Shown in pieces: positions 1-8,748 of a stretch of 64,000 bases of DNA. A program made the translations under genes and the position numbers. Under the pieces are notes generated by a model that was not told the DNA's origin, ran no database searches, and worked only from the letters and a program-made list of their open reading frames with translations. The stretch lies in the NCBI RefSeq assembly GCF_000721105.1, contig NZ_JOEV01000014.1, positions 183,496 through 247,495 on the forward strand, read 5' to 3'. The first letter of the stretch is position 1, and each line of letters opens with the position of its first letter. The DNA is from Streptomyces cellulosae. GTDB taxonomy: Bacteria > Actinomycetota > Actinomycetes > Streptomycetales > Streptomycetaceae.

Positions 1-1236
1 GGCCGCGCCGTGGCGGTCCTTCCACACCTTCATGTTGCCGACGGCCGCGGTGACCGGCTTCTCGCCGGTGGCGTCGTCGGCGAGCTTCTGCGCCTCGGCG
101 AGCCTCTTGCCGAGGGCGTCCATGTCGGTCCTGAAGTCGTAGTCGTAGGCGTCCACGGTCCTGTCGCCCACCTGCTTGGTCTCGGCGCCGCGGGACACCA
201 GCGTCAGGTTCTCGTTGCCGCGGGCCTTGAGGGAGGCGATGCGGGCGTCGTGCAGCACGTTCAGCGACAGGACGCCGTGGTTGTAGGAGCCCTTGAGGTC
301 CGAGCGGGCGACGCTGTGCCCGACGACCAGCCAGAGCAGCACCACCGTGGCGGTGGCCGTGGCGGCGACCAGGCCCTGGTTCAGCACCCGGTTGGTGCGC
401 CGGTAGCTGCGGTGCTGGGCCCAGCCGAGACCCGCGAGCGACAGGACGCCGAGGCCGATCGCCGCCCACGGGTAGGGCGTGGCGTCCGCGTAGTCGGCGC
501 GCAGCCGCTGGTTCTCGCTGGTGTGGAGGACCTCGGCCTGCGGGAGCATCTGCTTCTGCATCTTCTCGTTGGCGTACCGCAGATACGCGCCGCCGACCGG
601 GAAGCCCTGCCGGTTGTAGGTCCGGGCCCGCTCGATGAGGCCCTTGTACTCGGGAAGGAGCCGGTTGAGCCGGGCCACCGTGGCCGCCGCCGGGGAGCCG
701 GGGTCGGAGTTGGTGGCGGCCTCGACCAGCCCCTCGGCGGCGTTGTCGATGTCCGTCTCGTACCGCTTGCGGGTGTCGGCCGACTCCTGGCCGCCGGCCA
801 GGAAGCCGCTCGACGCGGCGGTGTTGGCGTCGGCGAGCGAGCGGTAGATGTCCGCCGCGGCGGAGCTGAGCGGCTGGCTGTTGTTCAGCACGTCGTCGGC
901 GGCGGCCGACCGGTCCGCCATCTGCCAGGCGGTGACGGCGCCGAAGGCGACGACGAGGAGAGCGAGGAGGGCACCGATGATGCGCAGCCGGCCGGGTTCG
1001 GTGGTGGCCGCCGCGCGCAGCCGGTCGGCACCCTCGACGAAGGCGGTACGCCGAACCTGCGGCGGGAGGGGGGGAGCGGGACGGCCGGAACCGACGGGCG
1101 GGCCCTGCCGGCCGGACGCGGCGGGCCGGCCTCGCTGTTCCGGCGGGCCCGGCTGCGGCGGCATCGCCGGCATCGTGGGCACGCCCGGTACCGGCGGCGG
1201 TGGTGGTGCCGCACTGCTCTTCGGCGGGTGTGTCAC
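1..1236 (-). CDS. GlnX-like integral membrane protein (partial, C-terminus outside window)
   Basis: Reading leftward from a GTG at 1236, 412 codons are open to the window edge. A GGGGGAGGT ribosome site lies about 6 bases upstream, which fixes the start. The first ~55 residues are rich in Pro and Gly and probably cytoplasmic. A membrane helix follows at about 74-92 (GALLALLVVAFGAVTAW), then a ~170-residue helical exported region, a second helix pair (AAIGLGVLSLAGLGW and TATATVVLLWLVV), and a second predicted extracellular helical part. Paired membrane spans around four-helix-bundle sensor domains recall mycobacterial GlnX, the membrane partner of GlnH and PknG. That assignment is by architecture only; the neighbours that would confirm it lie outside the window. 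Alternative: an orphan sensory membrane protein. Confidence 0.6.
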   Translation of the reverse strand, partial: MTHPPKSSAAPPPPPVPGVPTMPAMPPQPGPPEQRGRPAASGRQGPPVGSGRPAPPLPPQVRRTAFVEGADRLRAAATTEPGRLRIIGALLALLVVAFGAVTAWQMADRSAAADDVLNNSQPLSSAAADIYRSLADANTAASSGFLAGGQESADTRKRYETDIDNAAEGLVEAATNSDPGSPAAATVARLNRLLPEYKGLIERARTYNRQGFPVGGAYLRYANEKMQKQMLPQAEVLHTSENQRLRADYADATPYPWAAIGLGVLSLAGLGWAQHRSYRRTNRVLNQGLVAATATATVVLLWLVVGHSVARSDLKGSYNHGVLSLNVLHDARIASLKARGNENLTLVSRGAETKQVGDRTVDAYDYDFRTDMDALGKRLAEAQKLADDATGEKPVTAAVGNMKVWKDRHGAA

Positions 1237-1449
1237 TGTTGACCTCCCCCATGGTCATCCATCGCCGCAAGTATCGCTGCCGGGACTGACATCCGCACCG
1301 GCCTTCGCTGGATCTTGATCGGATCGCAGTGAACACCGCCGGCGGCCTGACCGCGCCCCCTGCGCACAACCTCCCGCGCACAACCCCTTGCCCATCAATA
1401 CGCTGTCGGAATCGGTTCGGTTCCAGGCATCCCGTGGGGAAGCGCGCTG

Positions 1450-2418
1450 TTACGCGAAGTACGCCCGCAACCGCTCGTGCGCCTCCTCCCGCGCCCCCGC
1501 GCGGTCCAGCCCCAGCAGCGCAGCGCCCAGGACCGGGGGCGCGGTCACCACCCGCGGGACCGCCTTGGGGGCCCGGGCCGCCAGCAGGTCCCGTACGCCG
1601 TCGTCGAGTTGGGGGTGCCGGGCGGCCAGCACGCCGCCGCCCAGGACCACCGGTGTCTCCTCCTCCAGCAGGTCGATCCGCGTCAGCGCCACCGTCGCCA
1701 TGGTCACCACCTCGTCGGCGAGACGGTCGACGAGCGACCGGGCGACCGGGTCGCCGTCGGCGGCCGTGGCGAACAGCACGGGGGTCAGCTCGTGCCGCCG
1801 GGCGGACTCGACGTGCTCCAGGTGCAGGGCCTCGACGAGCGCGTACATGGAGGTGAGCCCGAAGTGGGCGGGAAGCGTCCGTGCCAGTGCCGTGGGTGCC
1901 CCGCGGCCGTCCTCCGCGCGGGAGGCGTGCCACATGGCCTCCTCCGCCAGGCCCCAGCCGCCGCCCCAGTCGCCGGAGATCCGGCCGAGCGCGGGGAAGC
2001 GGGCGGTGCGGCCGTCGGGGCGCATGCCGACGCAGTTGATGCCCGCGCCGCACACGACGGCGACCCCGCGCGGCTCGGTGACGCCGGCCCGCAGCACCGC
2101 GAAGGTGTCGTTGCGGACCTGCGTACCAGCTCCCCACGCGCGGGCCTGCAGCGCGGCCGCCAACTGCTCCTCCTCCACGGGGAAGTCGGCGTTGGCGAGA
2201 CAGGCGGAGACGTGGTCGACCGACGTGACGCCGGCCGCGGCGAACGCCCGCTCCACCGCGTCCGCGACCTCGTCCACCGCCGCCCGGACGCCCACCGCCG
2301 GTGGCCGGAACCCGCCGCCGCGGGCCGTGGCGAGGACGGTCCCGTCGGCCGCCACGACCGCGACGTCGGTCTTGCTGTTGCCCGCGTCGACGGCGAGGAC
2401 ACTTGCGGTCAGGCCCAC
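1450..2418 (-). CDS. csnK: BadF/BadG-type N-acetylglucosamine/glucosamine kinase
   Basis: 322 aa. An ASKHA-fold sugar kinase that probably phosphorylates imported (N-acetyl)glucosamine in the cytoplasm. The phosphate-1 motif VLAVDAGNSKTDVAVV is at the N-terminus and a glycine loop VVCGAGINCVG lies mid-protein, as in the BadF/BadG/BcrA/BcrD ATPase family; the length is normal for that family. The GTG start at 2418 overlaps the end of csnH by 10 bases, so the two are translationally coupled. It is the last gene of the operon csnR-E-F-G-H-K. In S. lividans/S. coelicolor the same order encodes uptake of chitosan-derived sugars; the name is transferred on that basis. Confidence 0.82.
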   Translation of the reverse strand: MGLTASVLAVDAGNSKTDVAVVAADGTVLATARGGGFRPPAVGVRAAVDEVADAVERAFAAAGVTSVDHVSACLANADFPVEEEQLAAALQARAWGAGTQVRNDTFAVLRAGVTEPRGVAVVCGAGINCVGMRPDGRTARFPALGRISGDWGGGWGLAEEAMWHASRAEDGRGAPTALARTLPAHFGLTSMYALVEALHLEHVESARRHELTPVLFATAADGDPVARSLVDRLADEVVTMATVALTRIDLLEEETPVVLGGGVLAARHPQLDDGVRDLLAARAPKAVPRVVTAPPVLGAALLGLDRAGAREEAHERLRAYFA

Positions 2419-3674
2419 GCGAGATGCTCCCGGTTGTGTGCGATCAGCTGGTCGGTGAGGGACTCGGCGTACGCGTACTGACCGACCAGGGGATGGGCCA
2501 GCAGGGCCCGGAAGACCCGGTCACGGCCGCCGTGCAGGGCGGCCGTGAGAGCCAGGTCCTCGTACGCCGTCACGCTCGCCATCAGACCCGCGTACAGCGG
2601 GTCCACGGTCGGCACGGACAGCGGGGTGGCGCCCTTGTGGCCCACCGCCGCCTGCACCTCGATCACGGCGTCGTCGGGGAGGAAGGAGAGCGTGCCCCGG
2701 TTGTACGTGTTCACCACCTGGTACGGGCTGCCGCTCCCGCCCAGCAGGCCCGCGGCCAGGTCCACGGCCGCCTCCGAGTAGAAGGCGCCGCCCCGCTCGG
2801 CCAGCAGCTCCGGCTTCTCGTCCAGGGCCGGATCCCCGTACATCTCGAGCAACCGGCGTTCCATCTCGGCCACTTCGGAGGCCCGGGAGGGCTTGGTGCG
2901 CTGCTCCCGTACGACCTCGTCGTGGGCGTAGAAGTAGCGCAGGTAGTAGGACGGGACCACGCCCAGGCGGTCCAGGAGCGGGCGGGGCAGGCGCAGGTCG
3001 GCGGCGATCGCGTCGCCGTACCCGGACAGCAGCTTGGGCAGGACGTCCTCGCCCTCGGGACCGCCCAGGCGTACGCCCGTCTCCCAGGTGAGGTGGTTGA
3101 GGCCCACGTGGTCGAGGTGGACGTCGGCGGGTGTGACGCCCAGCAGGCCCGCGAACTTGCGCTGGAAGCCGATCGCCACGTTGCACAGACCGACCGCCTT
3201 GTGGCCGGCCTGGAGCAGGGCGCGGGTGACGATCCCGACCGGGTTGGTGAAGTCGATGATCCACGCGTCCGGGTTCGTACGGCGGACCCGCTCGGCGATG
3301 TCGAGCACCACCGGGACCGTCCGCAGCGCCTTGGCCAGGCCGCCCGCACCGGTGGTCTCCTGGCCGACGCAGCCGCACTCCAGGGGCCAGGTCTCGTCCT
3401 GCTCGCGGGCCGCCTGGCCGCCGACGCGGAGCTGGAGCAGCACGGCGTCGGCGCCCTCGACGCCCGCGTCCAGGTCGGAGGTGGTGACGATCCGGCCGCC
3501 GTGTCCCTGCTTGGCGAAGATCCGGCGGGCCAGCCCGCCCACCAGCTCCAGACGGTCGGCTGCCGGGTCGACCAGGACCAGTTCCTCGACCGGCAGGGTG
3601 TCACGCAGACGGGCGAAGCCGTCGACGAGTTCGGGGGTGTAGGTCGAGCCTCCGCCGACCACGGTGAGTTTCAC
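2409..3674 (-). CDS. csnH: Family 4 glycoside hydrolase (6-phospho-beta-glucosidase type)
   Basis: 421 aa. A GH4 enzyme, NAD- and metal-dependent, which cleaves (phospho)glycosides by an oxidation/elimination route. The NAD-binding motif KLTVVGGGSTYTPELVDG begins at residue 2. DFTNPVGIVTRAL and GLCNVAIGFQRK match the GH4 substrate and metal-binding segments, and GLNHLTW follows. The open frame extends upstream to 3980, but the conserved N-terminus and a GAGG ribosome site place the start at the GTG at 3674. In this operon it would cut imported glucosamine oligosaccharides after uptake. 89 bases separate it from csnG. Confidence 0.85.
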   Translation of the reverse strand: MKLTVVGGGSTYTPELVDGFARLRDTLPVEELVLVDPAADRLELVGGLARRIFAKQGHGGRIVTTSDLDAGVEGADAVLLQLRVGGQAAREQDETWPLECGCVGQETTGAGGLAKALRTVPVVLDIAERVRRTNPDAWIIDFTNPVGIVTRALLQAGHKAVGLCNVAIGFQRKFAGLLGVTPADVHLDHVGLNHLTWETGVRLGGPEGEDVLPKLLSGYGDAIAADLRLPRPLLDRLGVVPSYYLRYFYAHDEVVREQRTKPSRASEVAEMERRLLEMYGDPALDEKPELLAERGGAFYSEAAVDLAAGLLGGSGSPYQVVNTYNRGTLSFLPDDAVIEVQAAVGHKGATPLSVPTVDPLYAGLMASVTAYEDLALTAALHGGRDRVFRALLAHPLVGQYAYAESLTDQLIAHNREHLAWA

Positions 3675-3763
3675 TGAGGGGTGCCTCGCTTCCAGATGCC
3701 CGGGACGACGACCATCGGCCGGGGGTCCGGGGGATGCCCCCCGGGAAGATGCTGCATGTCTGC

Positions 3764-4657
3764 CTAACCCTTCACTCCGGTGAGCGTGACGCCCTCGACG
3801 AACGCCTTCTGGGCGAAGAAGAAGACGAGGATCACGGGGGCCATGACCAGCACGGTCGCGGCCATGGTGAGGTTCCAGTCGGTGTGGTGGGCGCCCTTGA
3901 ACGACTCCAGGCCGTAACTGAGGGTCCAGGCGCCCGGGTTCTCCGAGGCGTAGATCTGCGGGCCGAAGTAGTCGTTCCACGCGTAGAAGAACTGGAAGAG
4001 CGCGACGGCGGCGATACCCGGCTTGGCCATCGGGATGACGACCTTCAACAGGGTCCGCAGATCGCCGCAGCCGTCCACCTTCGCGGCGTCCAGGTACTCG
4101 TTCGGGATCGTCGTCAGGAACTGGCGCAGCAGGAAGATGGAGAACGCGTCACCGAAGGCCATCGGGATGATCAGCGGCCACAGCGTGCCCGACAGGTCCA
4201 GCTGCTTCGCCCAGAACAGGTACATCGGGATGATGACCACCTGCGGCGGCAGCATCATCATCGAGATCACCAGCATCAGGGACAGATTGCGGCCCCGGAA
4301 GCGGAACTTGGCGAGCGCGTACGCCACGGGAACCGACGACACCACCGTCAGCGCCGTGCCCGCACCCGCGTACAGCAGCGTGTTCCTCCACCAGGTCAGG
4401 AAGCCCGGAGTGTCGAACACCTTCCGGTAGTTGCCCCATTCCCAGGTGTGCGGGATCAGGTCGCGGCTGAGGGCCTGGGTGTCGCTCATCAGCGAGGTCA
4501 GCAGGACGAACACGAAGGGGAGCGTGAAGAACAGGGCCGCGGCGACGCCCAGGGAGTGGATCGCGATCCACTCCAGCAGACCGCGGCGGCGGGCCGTCCG
4601 CTCGGCGGGGGACACCGGTTCTTTCAACCGCACCGGCTTGTCCAGTACTTGAGTCAT
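3764..4657 (-). CDS. csnG: Carbohydrate ABC transporter permease (MalG type)
   Basis: 297 aa inner-membrane permease with six predicted helices. The cytoplasmic EAA loop, which contacts the ATPase, reads EYLDAAKVDGCGDLRTLL. This is the MalG/LacG class and forms a heterodimer with CsnF. The ATG overlaps the csnF stop by one base (TGATG), showing coupled translation. No ATPase gene is present in the operon; in Streptomyces such sugar importers share the multi-transporter ATPase MsiK encoded elsewhere (family knowledge). Confidence 0.9.
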   Translation of the reverse strand: MTQVLDKPVRLKEPVSPAERTARRRGLLEWIAIHSLGVAAALFFTLPFVFVLLTSLMSDTQALSRDLIPHTWEWGNYRKVFDTPGFLTWWRNTLLYAGAGTALTVVSSVPVAYALAKFRFRGRNLSLMLVISMMMLPPQVVIIPMYLFWAKQLDLSGTLWPLIIPMAFGDAFSIFLLRQFLTTIPNEYLDAAKVDGCGDLRTLLKVVIPMAKPGIAAVALFQFFYAWNDYFGPQIYASENPGAWTLSYGLESFKGAHHTDWNLTMAATVLVMAPVILVFFFAQKAFVEGVTLTGVKG

Positions 4658-5625
4658 CAGTCACCTGCCTGGATGAGACCGCCGCGGCGCCGCATCAAGA
4701 ACGCGGTGAACACCATCGACAGGGCGAAGAGCACCAGGGCGACCACGCACGCCGAGCCGTAGTCGAAACGCTGGAAGCCGAGGTTGTAGACGAGCTGCGG
4801 GAGGGTCAGGGTCGACTTCTCCGGGTAGCCGGGCTCGAACTGCGTGCCCGCGCCCTGGATCACGCCCGAGGCGACCTTCCCGGCGATCAGCGGTTGCGCG
4901 TAGTACTGCATGGTCTGGATCACGCCGGTGACCACGGCGAACATGACGATCGGCGAGATGTTCGGCAGCGTGACGTAACGGAACCGCTGCCACGCCGACG
5001 CCCCGTCCAGCTCCGCGGCCTCGTACTGCTCCTGCGGTACGTCGAGCAGCGCGGCCATGAAGATGACCATCAGGTCGCCGATGCCCCACAGGGCGAGCAG
5101 GGTGAGGGCCGGCTTGGACCAGGAGGGGTCGTTGAACCAGCCGGGACCGGGGATGCCGAACTTCTCGAGGATCGAGTTGACCGGGCCCGTACCGGGGTTG
5201 AGCAGGAACGCGAAGGCCATGGTGGCCGCCACCGGAGGGGCCAGGTAGGGCAGGTAGAACAGGGTGCGGAAGACACCCGTGCCCGTCTTGATCTTCGTGA
5301 TCAGGAGGCCCACTCCGAGGCCGAAGAGGACCCGGAGCGTGACCATGACCAGGACCAGCCACAGGGTGTTGCGCAGGGCCGGCCAGAAGAAGGGGTAGTG
5401 CTCGAAGACGTACGTCCAGTTCTTCGTTCCGCTCCACGTCGGCGGTTTGAAGCCGTCGTAGTGCATGAACGAGAAATAGGCCGTCGAGATCAGCGGGTAC
5501 GCGAAGAAGACCGCGAAGCCGATCAGCCAGGGCGACATGAAGGCGAGGGTGCGCAGCGCCTGTTTCCGCTGCTTGGCGGCCAGGCCGGGCGGGCGGCGCT
5601 TCGATCCCAGGGTGATCGCGCTCAT
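4657..5625 (-). CDS. csnF: Carbohydrate ABC transporter permease (MalF type)
   Basis: 322 aa, partner of CsnG. It starts MSAITLGSKRRPPG, followed by six membrane helices beginning near LAFMSPWLIGFAVFFAYPL. The EAA loop is EQYEAAELDGASAWQRF. The open frame continues upstream inside csnE, but the ATG at 5625 overlaps the csnE stop by one base (TGATG) and gives the usual length, so it is chosen. It forms the translocation channel for amino-sugar oligomers delivered by CsnE. Confidence 0.9.
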   Translation of the reverse strand: MSAITLGSKRRPPGLAAKQRKQALRTLAFMSPWLIGFAVFFAYPLISTAYFSFMHYDGFKPPTWSGTKNWTYVFEHYPFFWPALRNTLWLVLVMVTLRVLFGLGVGLLITKIKTGTGVFRTLFYLPYLAPPVAATMAFAFLLNPGTGPVNSILEKFGIPGPGWFNDPSWSKPALTLLALWGIGDLMVIFMAALLDVPQEQYEAAELDGASAWQRFRYVTLPNISPIVMFAVVTGVIQTMQYYAQPLIAGKVASGVIQGAGTQFEPGYPEKSTLTLPQLVYNLGFQRFDYGSACVVALVLFALSMVFTAFLMRRRGGLIQAGD

Positions 5626-6962
5626 CACTTGGCCTGCGCGATGTCCGTGTCGATCTGCTTGGCCGTGCTCGCCAGTCCCGCCTTGAGGTCCTTGACCTTG
5701 CCGCTCTCGTAGTCGTACCCGAAGTTCTGGATCGTCGCGAGGTACACACCGCCGTTGACGGAGGCCGGGGACGTCGTGGAGTTCGGGTTGGCGGCGATGT
5801 CGAGGAACGTCTTGAAGCGCGGGTCGTACTTGAGCTTCGGCGACTTCAGGGCGGCCAGCGTGGAGGGCACGTTGTGGATGGCGTTGGAGAAGTTCACCAC
5901 CGCGTCCGTGTCGGTCGTCATGTACTTCACGAATTCCCAGGCCGCGTTCTGCTTCTTGCTGGTGGCGGCGATGCCGGCGATGGTGCCGGTGATGTAGCCC
6001 TTGCCGTACTGGTCGGCCTGGTCGTCGGGGACGGGCAGCGGGGCCACGCCGATCTCGAAGCCCGGCTTGGCCTCCATCGCCATGCCCAGCCGCCACTCGC
6101 CGTCCAGCTGCATGGCGACCTGGCCGGTCTGGAAGGGGTGCTTGGGGCCCCACTCGTCACCGAGCGTGGAGCGGAAGTTCTCCAGTCGCTTGTATCCGCC
6201 GAGTTCGCCGACGAGCTTCTTCTGGAGCGTGAACGCGGCCTGGAAAGCGGGGTCCTTGGCGATGTTCGACTTGCCGCTGGAGTCGAAATAGGTGGGGGAG
6301 AACTGGCCGAGGTAGTGCTCGGTGGTCGTCTCCCAGCCGTGGTAGTCCGGCATGAAGCCGAGCTGCTTGTAGCCGGCGCCGTCCGAGATCGTCAACTTCT
6401 TGGCGTCAGTCGCGAATTCGGACCACGTCTTCGGCGGGGTCTTGATGCCGGCCTTCTGGAAGGCGGTCTTGTTGTAGTAGAGGCCGTACGCGTCACCCAG
6501 CAACGGCACACTGCACCGGTTGCCGTCGAACTGCGTGTACTCATTCATCGCCTTCGGGAAGGTCTGCTCCGGGTCGATGTCCGCCTTCTTGAAGAAGGGG
6601 TTGAGGTCGACGAGCGCCCCCGACGAACAGAACTTGCCGACGTTGTTCGTGGTGAAGGACGAGATCACGTCGGGAGCCTTGGTGCCGCCGGTCCGCAGCG
6701 CCTGGTTGATCTTGTCGTCGGTCATGTTGCCGACGACGTTCACGTGGATGTTGGGGTGCGTCTTCTCGAAGCCGGCGACCAGGGACTTGACGCCCGCCAC
6801 CTCGTTCGGCGCGCTCCAGGCGTGCCAGAAGTTGAGGGTCGTGTCCTTGGACGCGTCGTCGCTCGCCTCGGAGCCGGACTGGCCGGTACAGGCGGTGGCG
6901 AGAAGGGCGAGCGAGGCTGAGGCGGCCAGTGCGAGCGCCGCTTTACGGGGCATTCCGGGCAT
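5625..6962 (-). CDS. csnE: Extracellular sugar-binding lipoprotein of ABC importer
   Basis: 445 aa. The type II signal peptide is MPGMPRKAALALAASASLAL followed by the lipobox LATAC, so the mature protein is lipid-anchored at Cys ~25 outside the membrane. The rest is a SBP_bac_1 fold with the typical NFWHAWSAPNEVAGVKSLV start. An AGGGAG ribosome site 8 bases upstream favours the ATG at 6962 over the in-frame ATG at 6953. It follows csnR after 172 bases with no gene between. It presents glucosamine/chitosan oligosaccharides to CsnFG (role inferred from the operon type). Confidence 0.88.
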   Translation of the reverse strand: MPGMPRKAALALAASASLALLATACTGQSGSEASDDASKDTTLNFWHAWSAPNEVAGVKSLVAGFEKTHPNIHVNVVGNMTDDKINQALRTGGTKAPDVISSFTTNNVGKFCSSGALVDLNPFFKKADIDPEQTFPKAMNEYTQFDGNRCSVPLLGDAYGLYYNKTAFQKAGIKTPPKTWSEFATDAKKLTISDGAGYKQLGFMPDYHGWETTTEHYLGQFSPTYFDSSGKSNIAKDPAFQAAFTLQKKLVGELGGYKRLENFRSTLGDEWGPKHPFQTGQVAMQLDGEWRLGMAMEAKPGFEIGVAPLPVPDDQADQYGKGYITGTIAGIAATSKKQNAAWEFVKYMTTDTDAVVNFSNAIHNVPSTLAALKSPKLKYDPRFKTFLDIAANPNSTTSPASVNGGVYLATIQNFGYDYESGKVKDLKAGLASTAKQIDTDIAQAK

Positions 6963-7134
6963 GACGGGGTCTCCCTAGGGCAGGGCGGGGGTGGGATGAG
7001 AGTCGGTGGTGAGATGCGGGTGACGCGGGTGGTGCGATGCGGGTGCCGAGGCGAGGGGTGACGCGGTGCGGGTGACGAGATGAGGGTGGTCGGGTGACCG
7101 TGGCGATGTGGGGCTGGTGGGCTGAGGGTGGGGC

Positions 7135-8346
7135 TCAGCGCGAGGTGTCGAAGACCTCGTCGCGGGTTGCGGAGAGCGCGCTCTCCAACGCGCCGCGCAG
7201 CACGGGGTGTTCGCGGACGTCGCCGACGACGAGCCGGGGCCGGGGTGCGGCCAGCTCCTCCAGTTCGGCCTGGACCAGGGCGCGCAGGGGTTCTCCGCCC
7301 GAGGTGAGCGAGGCGCCGCTGAGGACGACGAGTTCGGGGTCGAGGACGGAGACGAGGGAGGCGAGACCGGTGGCGAGATGGGTCGCGTACGCCTCCAGCA
7401 GTCGCCGGTGAGGGCCGTCGTCCGCCTCCGCGGCCCGTGCGACGAGGGCGGCGGCGACCTCGGCGTACGGGCCCGACGGAATCTCCTGGACGCCGAGTTC
7501 ACGGGCCAGCTTGGGGATCGCCTGCGAACCGGCCAGCTCCTGGTAGCCACCGCTGCCGGCCTTGCTCACCTGCCGGACCAGAGGGGTACCCGGCACCGGC
7601 AGGAAGCCGACCTCGCCGGCGCCGCCGGTCCAGCCGCGGTGCAGCCGCCCGCCGAGGACCAGGGCGGCGCCGAGGCCGCCCTCGTTCCACAGCAGTACGA
7701 AGTCGCCGTGCCCGCGGGCCGCGCCGAGCCGCTGCTCGGCCACGGCGACGAGGTTGACGTCGTTCTCGTACCCGACCGGCATCGGCAGGGCGGCGGCGAG
7801 GTCGTCGAGCAGCGTGGGGGAGTGCCAGCCGGGCAGGTGGGAGGCGTAGCGCAGCCGGCCGGTGTTCGGGTCGAAGGCGCCGGGGGTGCCGATGACGAGC
7901 CGGTGGACGTCGTCCCGGGCGAGCCCGGCGGCCTTCACCGCGCCGTCCAGGGCGGCGGTGACCTGCTGGACGACGGGCTGGGCGGGACGTCTGCCCGGGG
8001 TCGGGAGCTCGTACGACCCCACCGTGCGGCCGGTGACGTCGGCGACGGCGGCCAGGACCCGCTCGGGGGTGACATCGAGCCCGGCGGCGTACGCGGCAGC
8101 CGGATTGACCTCGTACAGCTGGGCGTTGGGGCCCGGGCGGCCCTCGCTGGTGCCGGTCGCCAGGACCAGCCCGGATGCCTCCAGGCGGGCCAGCAGCTGG
8201 GACGCGGTCGGCTTCGAGAGGCCGGTGAGCTTGCCGATCCGCGTGCGGGACAGCGGCCCGTGCTCCAGGAGGAGGTCCAGGGCGGCGCGGTCGTTCATGG
8301 CGCGCAGCACGCTCGGGGTGCCCGGCGTACCGGCGGTTCCTGCCAT
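7135..8346 (-). CDS. csnR: ROK-family transcriptional repressor CsnR
   Basis: 403 aa. An N-terminal winged helix (HGPLSRTRIGKLTGLSKPTA, residues ~24-43) is followed by a ROK domain with the sugar-site segment YENDVNLVAVAEQRLG. The canonical ROK zinc motif CxCGxxGC is absent, so this is a zinc-less ROK regulator. The ATG at 8346 has GGCAGGTG about 9 bases upstream. It is the first gene of csnR-EFGHK, and a palindrome matching known CsnR boxes lies 73 bases upstream, so autoregulated repression relieved by glucosamine-type sugars is expected. Confidence 0.88.
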   Translation of the reverse strand: MAGTAGTPGTPSVLRAMNDRAALDLLLEHGPLSRTRIGKLTGLSKPTASQLLARLEASGLVLATGTSEGRPGPNAQLYEVNPAAAYAAGLDVTPERVLAAVADVTGRTVGSYELPTPGRRPAQPVVQQVTAALDGAVKAAGLARDDVHRLVIGTPGAFDPNTGRLRYASHLPGWHSPTLLDDLAAALPMPVGYENDVNLVAVAEQRLGAARGHGDFVLLWNEGGLGAALVLGGRLHRGWTGGAGEVGFLPVPGTPLVRQVSKAGSGGYQELAGSQAIPKLARELGVQEIPSGPYAEVAAALVARAAEADDGPHRRLLEAYATHLATGLASLVSVLDPELVVLSGASLTSGGEPLRALVQAELEELAAPRPRLVVGDVREHPVLRGALESALSATRDEVFDTSR

Positions 8347-8649
8347 GGGGTCGACACCTGCCTTTCGGCTGTCCAGGTTCCCAGTGACCGGGCCGTGAAG
8401 TCCACCCGGTGGTAACTGTTAGGAAGGTTTCCTGTCTTCTGGCCTGGACCATAAGGGCGAGGTGGCGGGGGCGTCAATGGGCTTCGGGGGAGGCAACAGA
8501 GTCGTTACCTGGCCGCAGACGCGGGTGCCGGTGCACGCGGCCGCAGGCGCCGACTCGGACGGGCTAACCCGACGCGCTCGACTCCCCGGACCCGCCGAGG
8601 CTGGGGACCAGGTGTCCGCGTGCGAGTCCGTGCGAGATCGGAGGGGTCC
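8347..8649. other. Intergenic region between csnR and the LuxR-type gene
   Basis: About 300 bases separate the divergent csnR and the small ORF at 8650. Apart from the CsnR box at 8419-8435 I see no gene. A 63-codon frame at 8462-8653 lacks a ribosome site and coding character. The promoters for both directions must lie here, but no clear -35/-10 pair could be assigned. Confidence 0.6.
8419..8435. promoter_or_regulatory. CsnR-box operator palindrome
   Basis: TTAGGAAGGTTTCCTGT contains an inverted repeat AGGAA-N3-TTCCT. From memory, CsnR boxes of Streptomyces chitosanase and csnR promoters have the same TTAGGAAA-TTTCCTAA style. It lies 73 bases before csnR, where a repressor would block the operon promoter. 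Confidence 0.72.
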
Positions 8650-8748
8650 ATGAGCGGCTGCGCTGAGGCGAGGGCCACGGTCATGCCCGAGCTGGACGAC
8701 GGACGTGCTCGGCTCTCCACTTCGCCGGGCACCGGTGGCGGCCTGTGA
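8650..8748 (+). CDS. Small ORF (32 aa) translationally coupled to LuxR-type regulator
   Basis: Starts with ATG at 8650 behind an excellent GGAGGGG ribosome site (4-5 base spacing) and encodes MSGCAEARATVMPELDDG... It ends in a TGA that overlaps the GTG start of the next gene (GTGA). The regulator gene itself has no good ribosome site, so translation of this small frame probably delivers ribosomes to it. No known family recognised. It may be a leader peptide or simply a coupling cistron; its product may be unimportant. Confidence 0.5.
   Translation: MSGCAEARATVMPELDDGRARLSTSPGTGGGL

Noticed and set aside
10..1242. Long rightward open frame at the left edge
   Set aside because: It is the antisense shadow of the membrane protein gene; low-complexity composition and no ribosome site.
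2409..3980. Longer version of the GH4 gene starting at 3980
   Set aside because: The extra 102 residues overlap the csnG 3' end and are low-complexity; the NAD motif directly follows the GTG at 3674.
8462..8653. 63-codon frame between csnR and the LuxR gene
   Set aside because: No ribosome site, no coding bias, and it covers promoter sequence.
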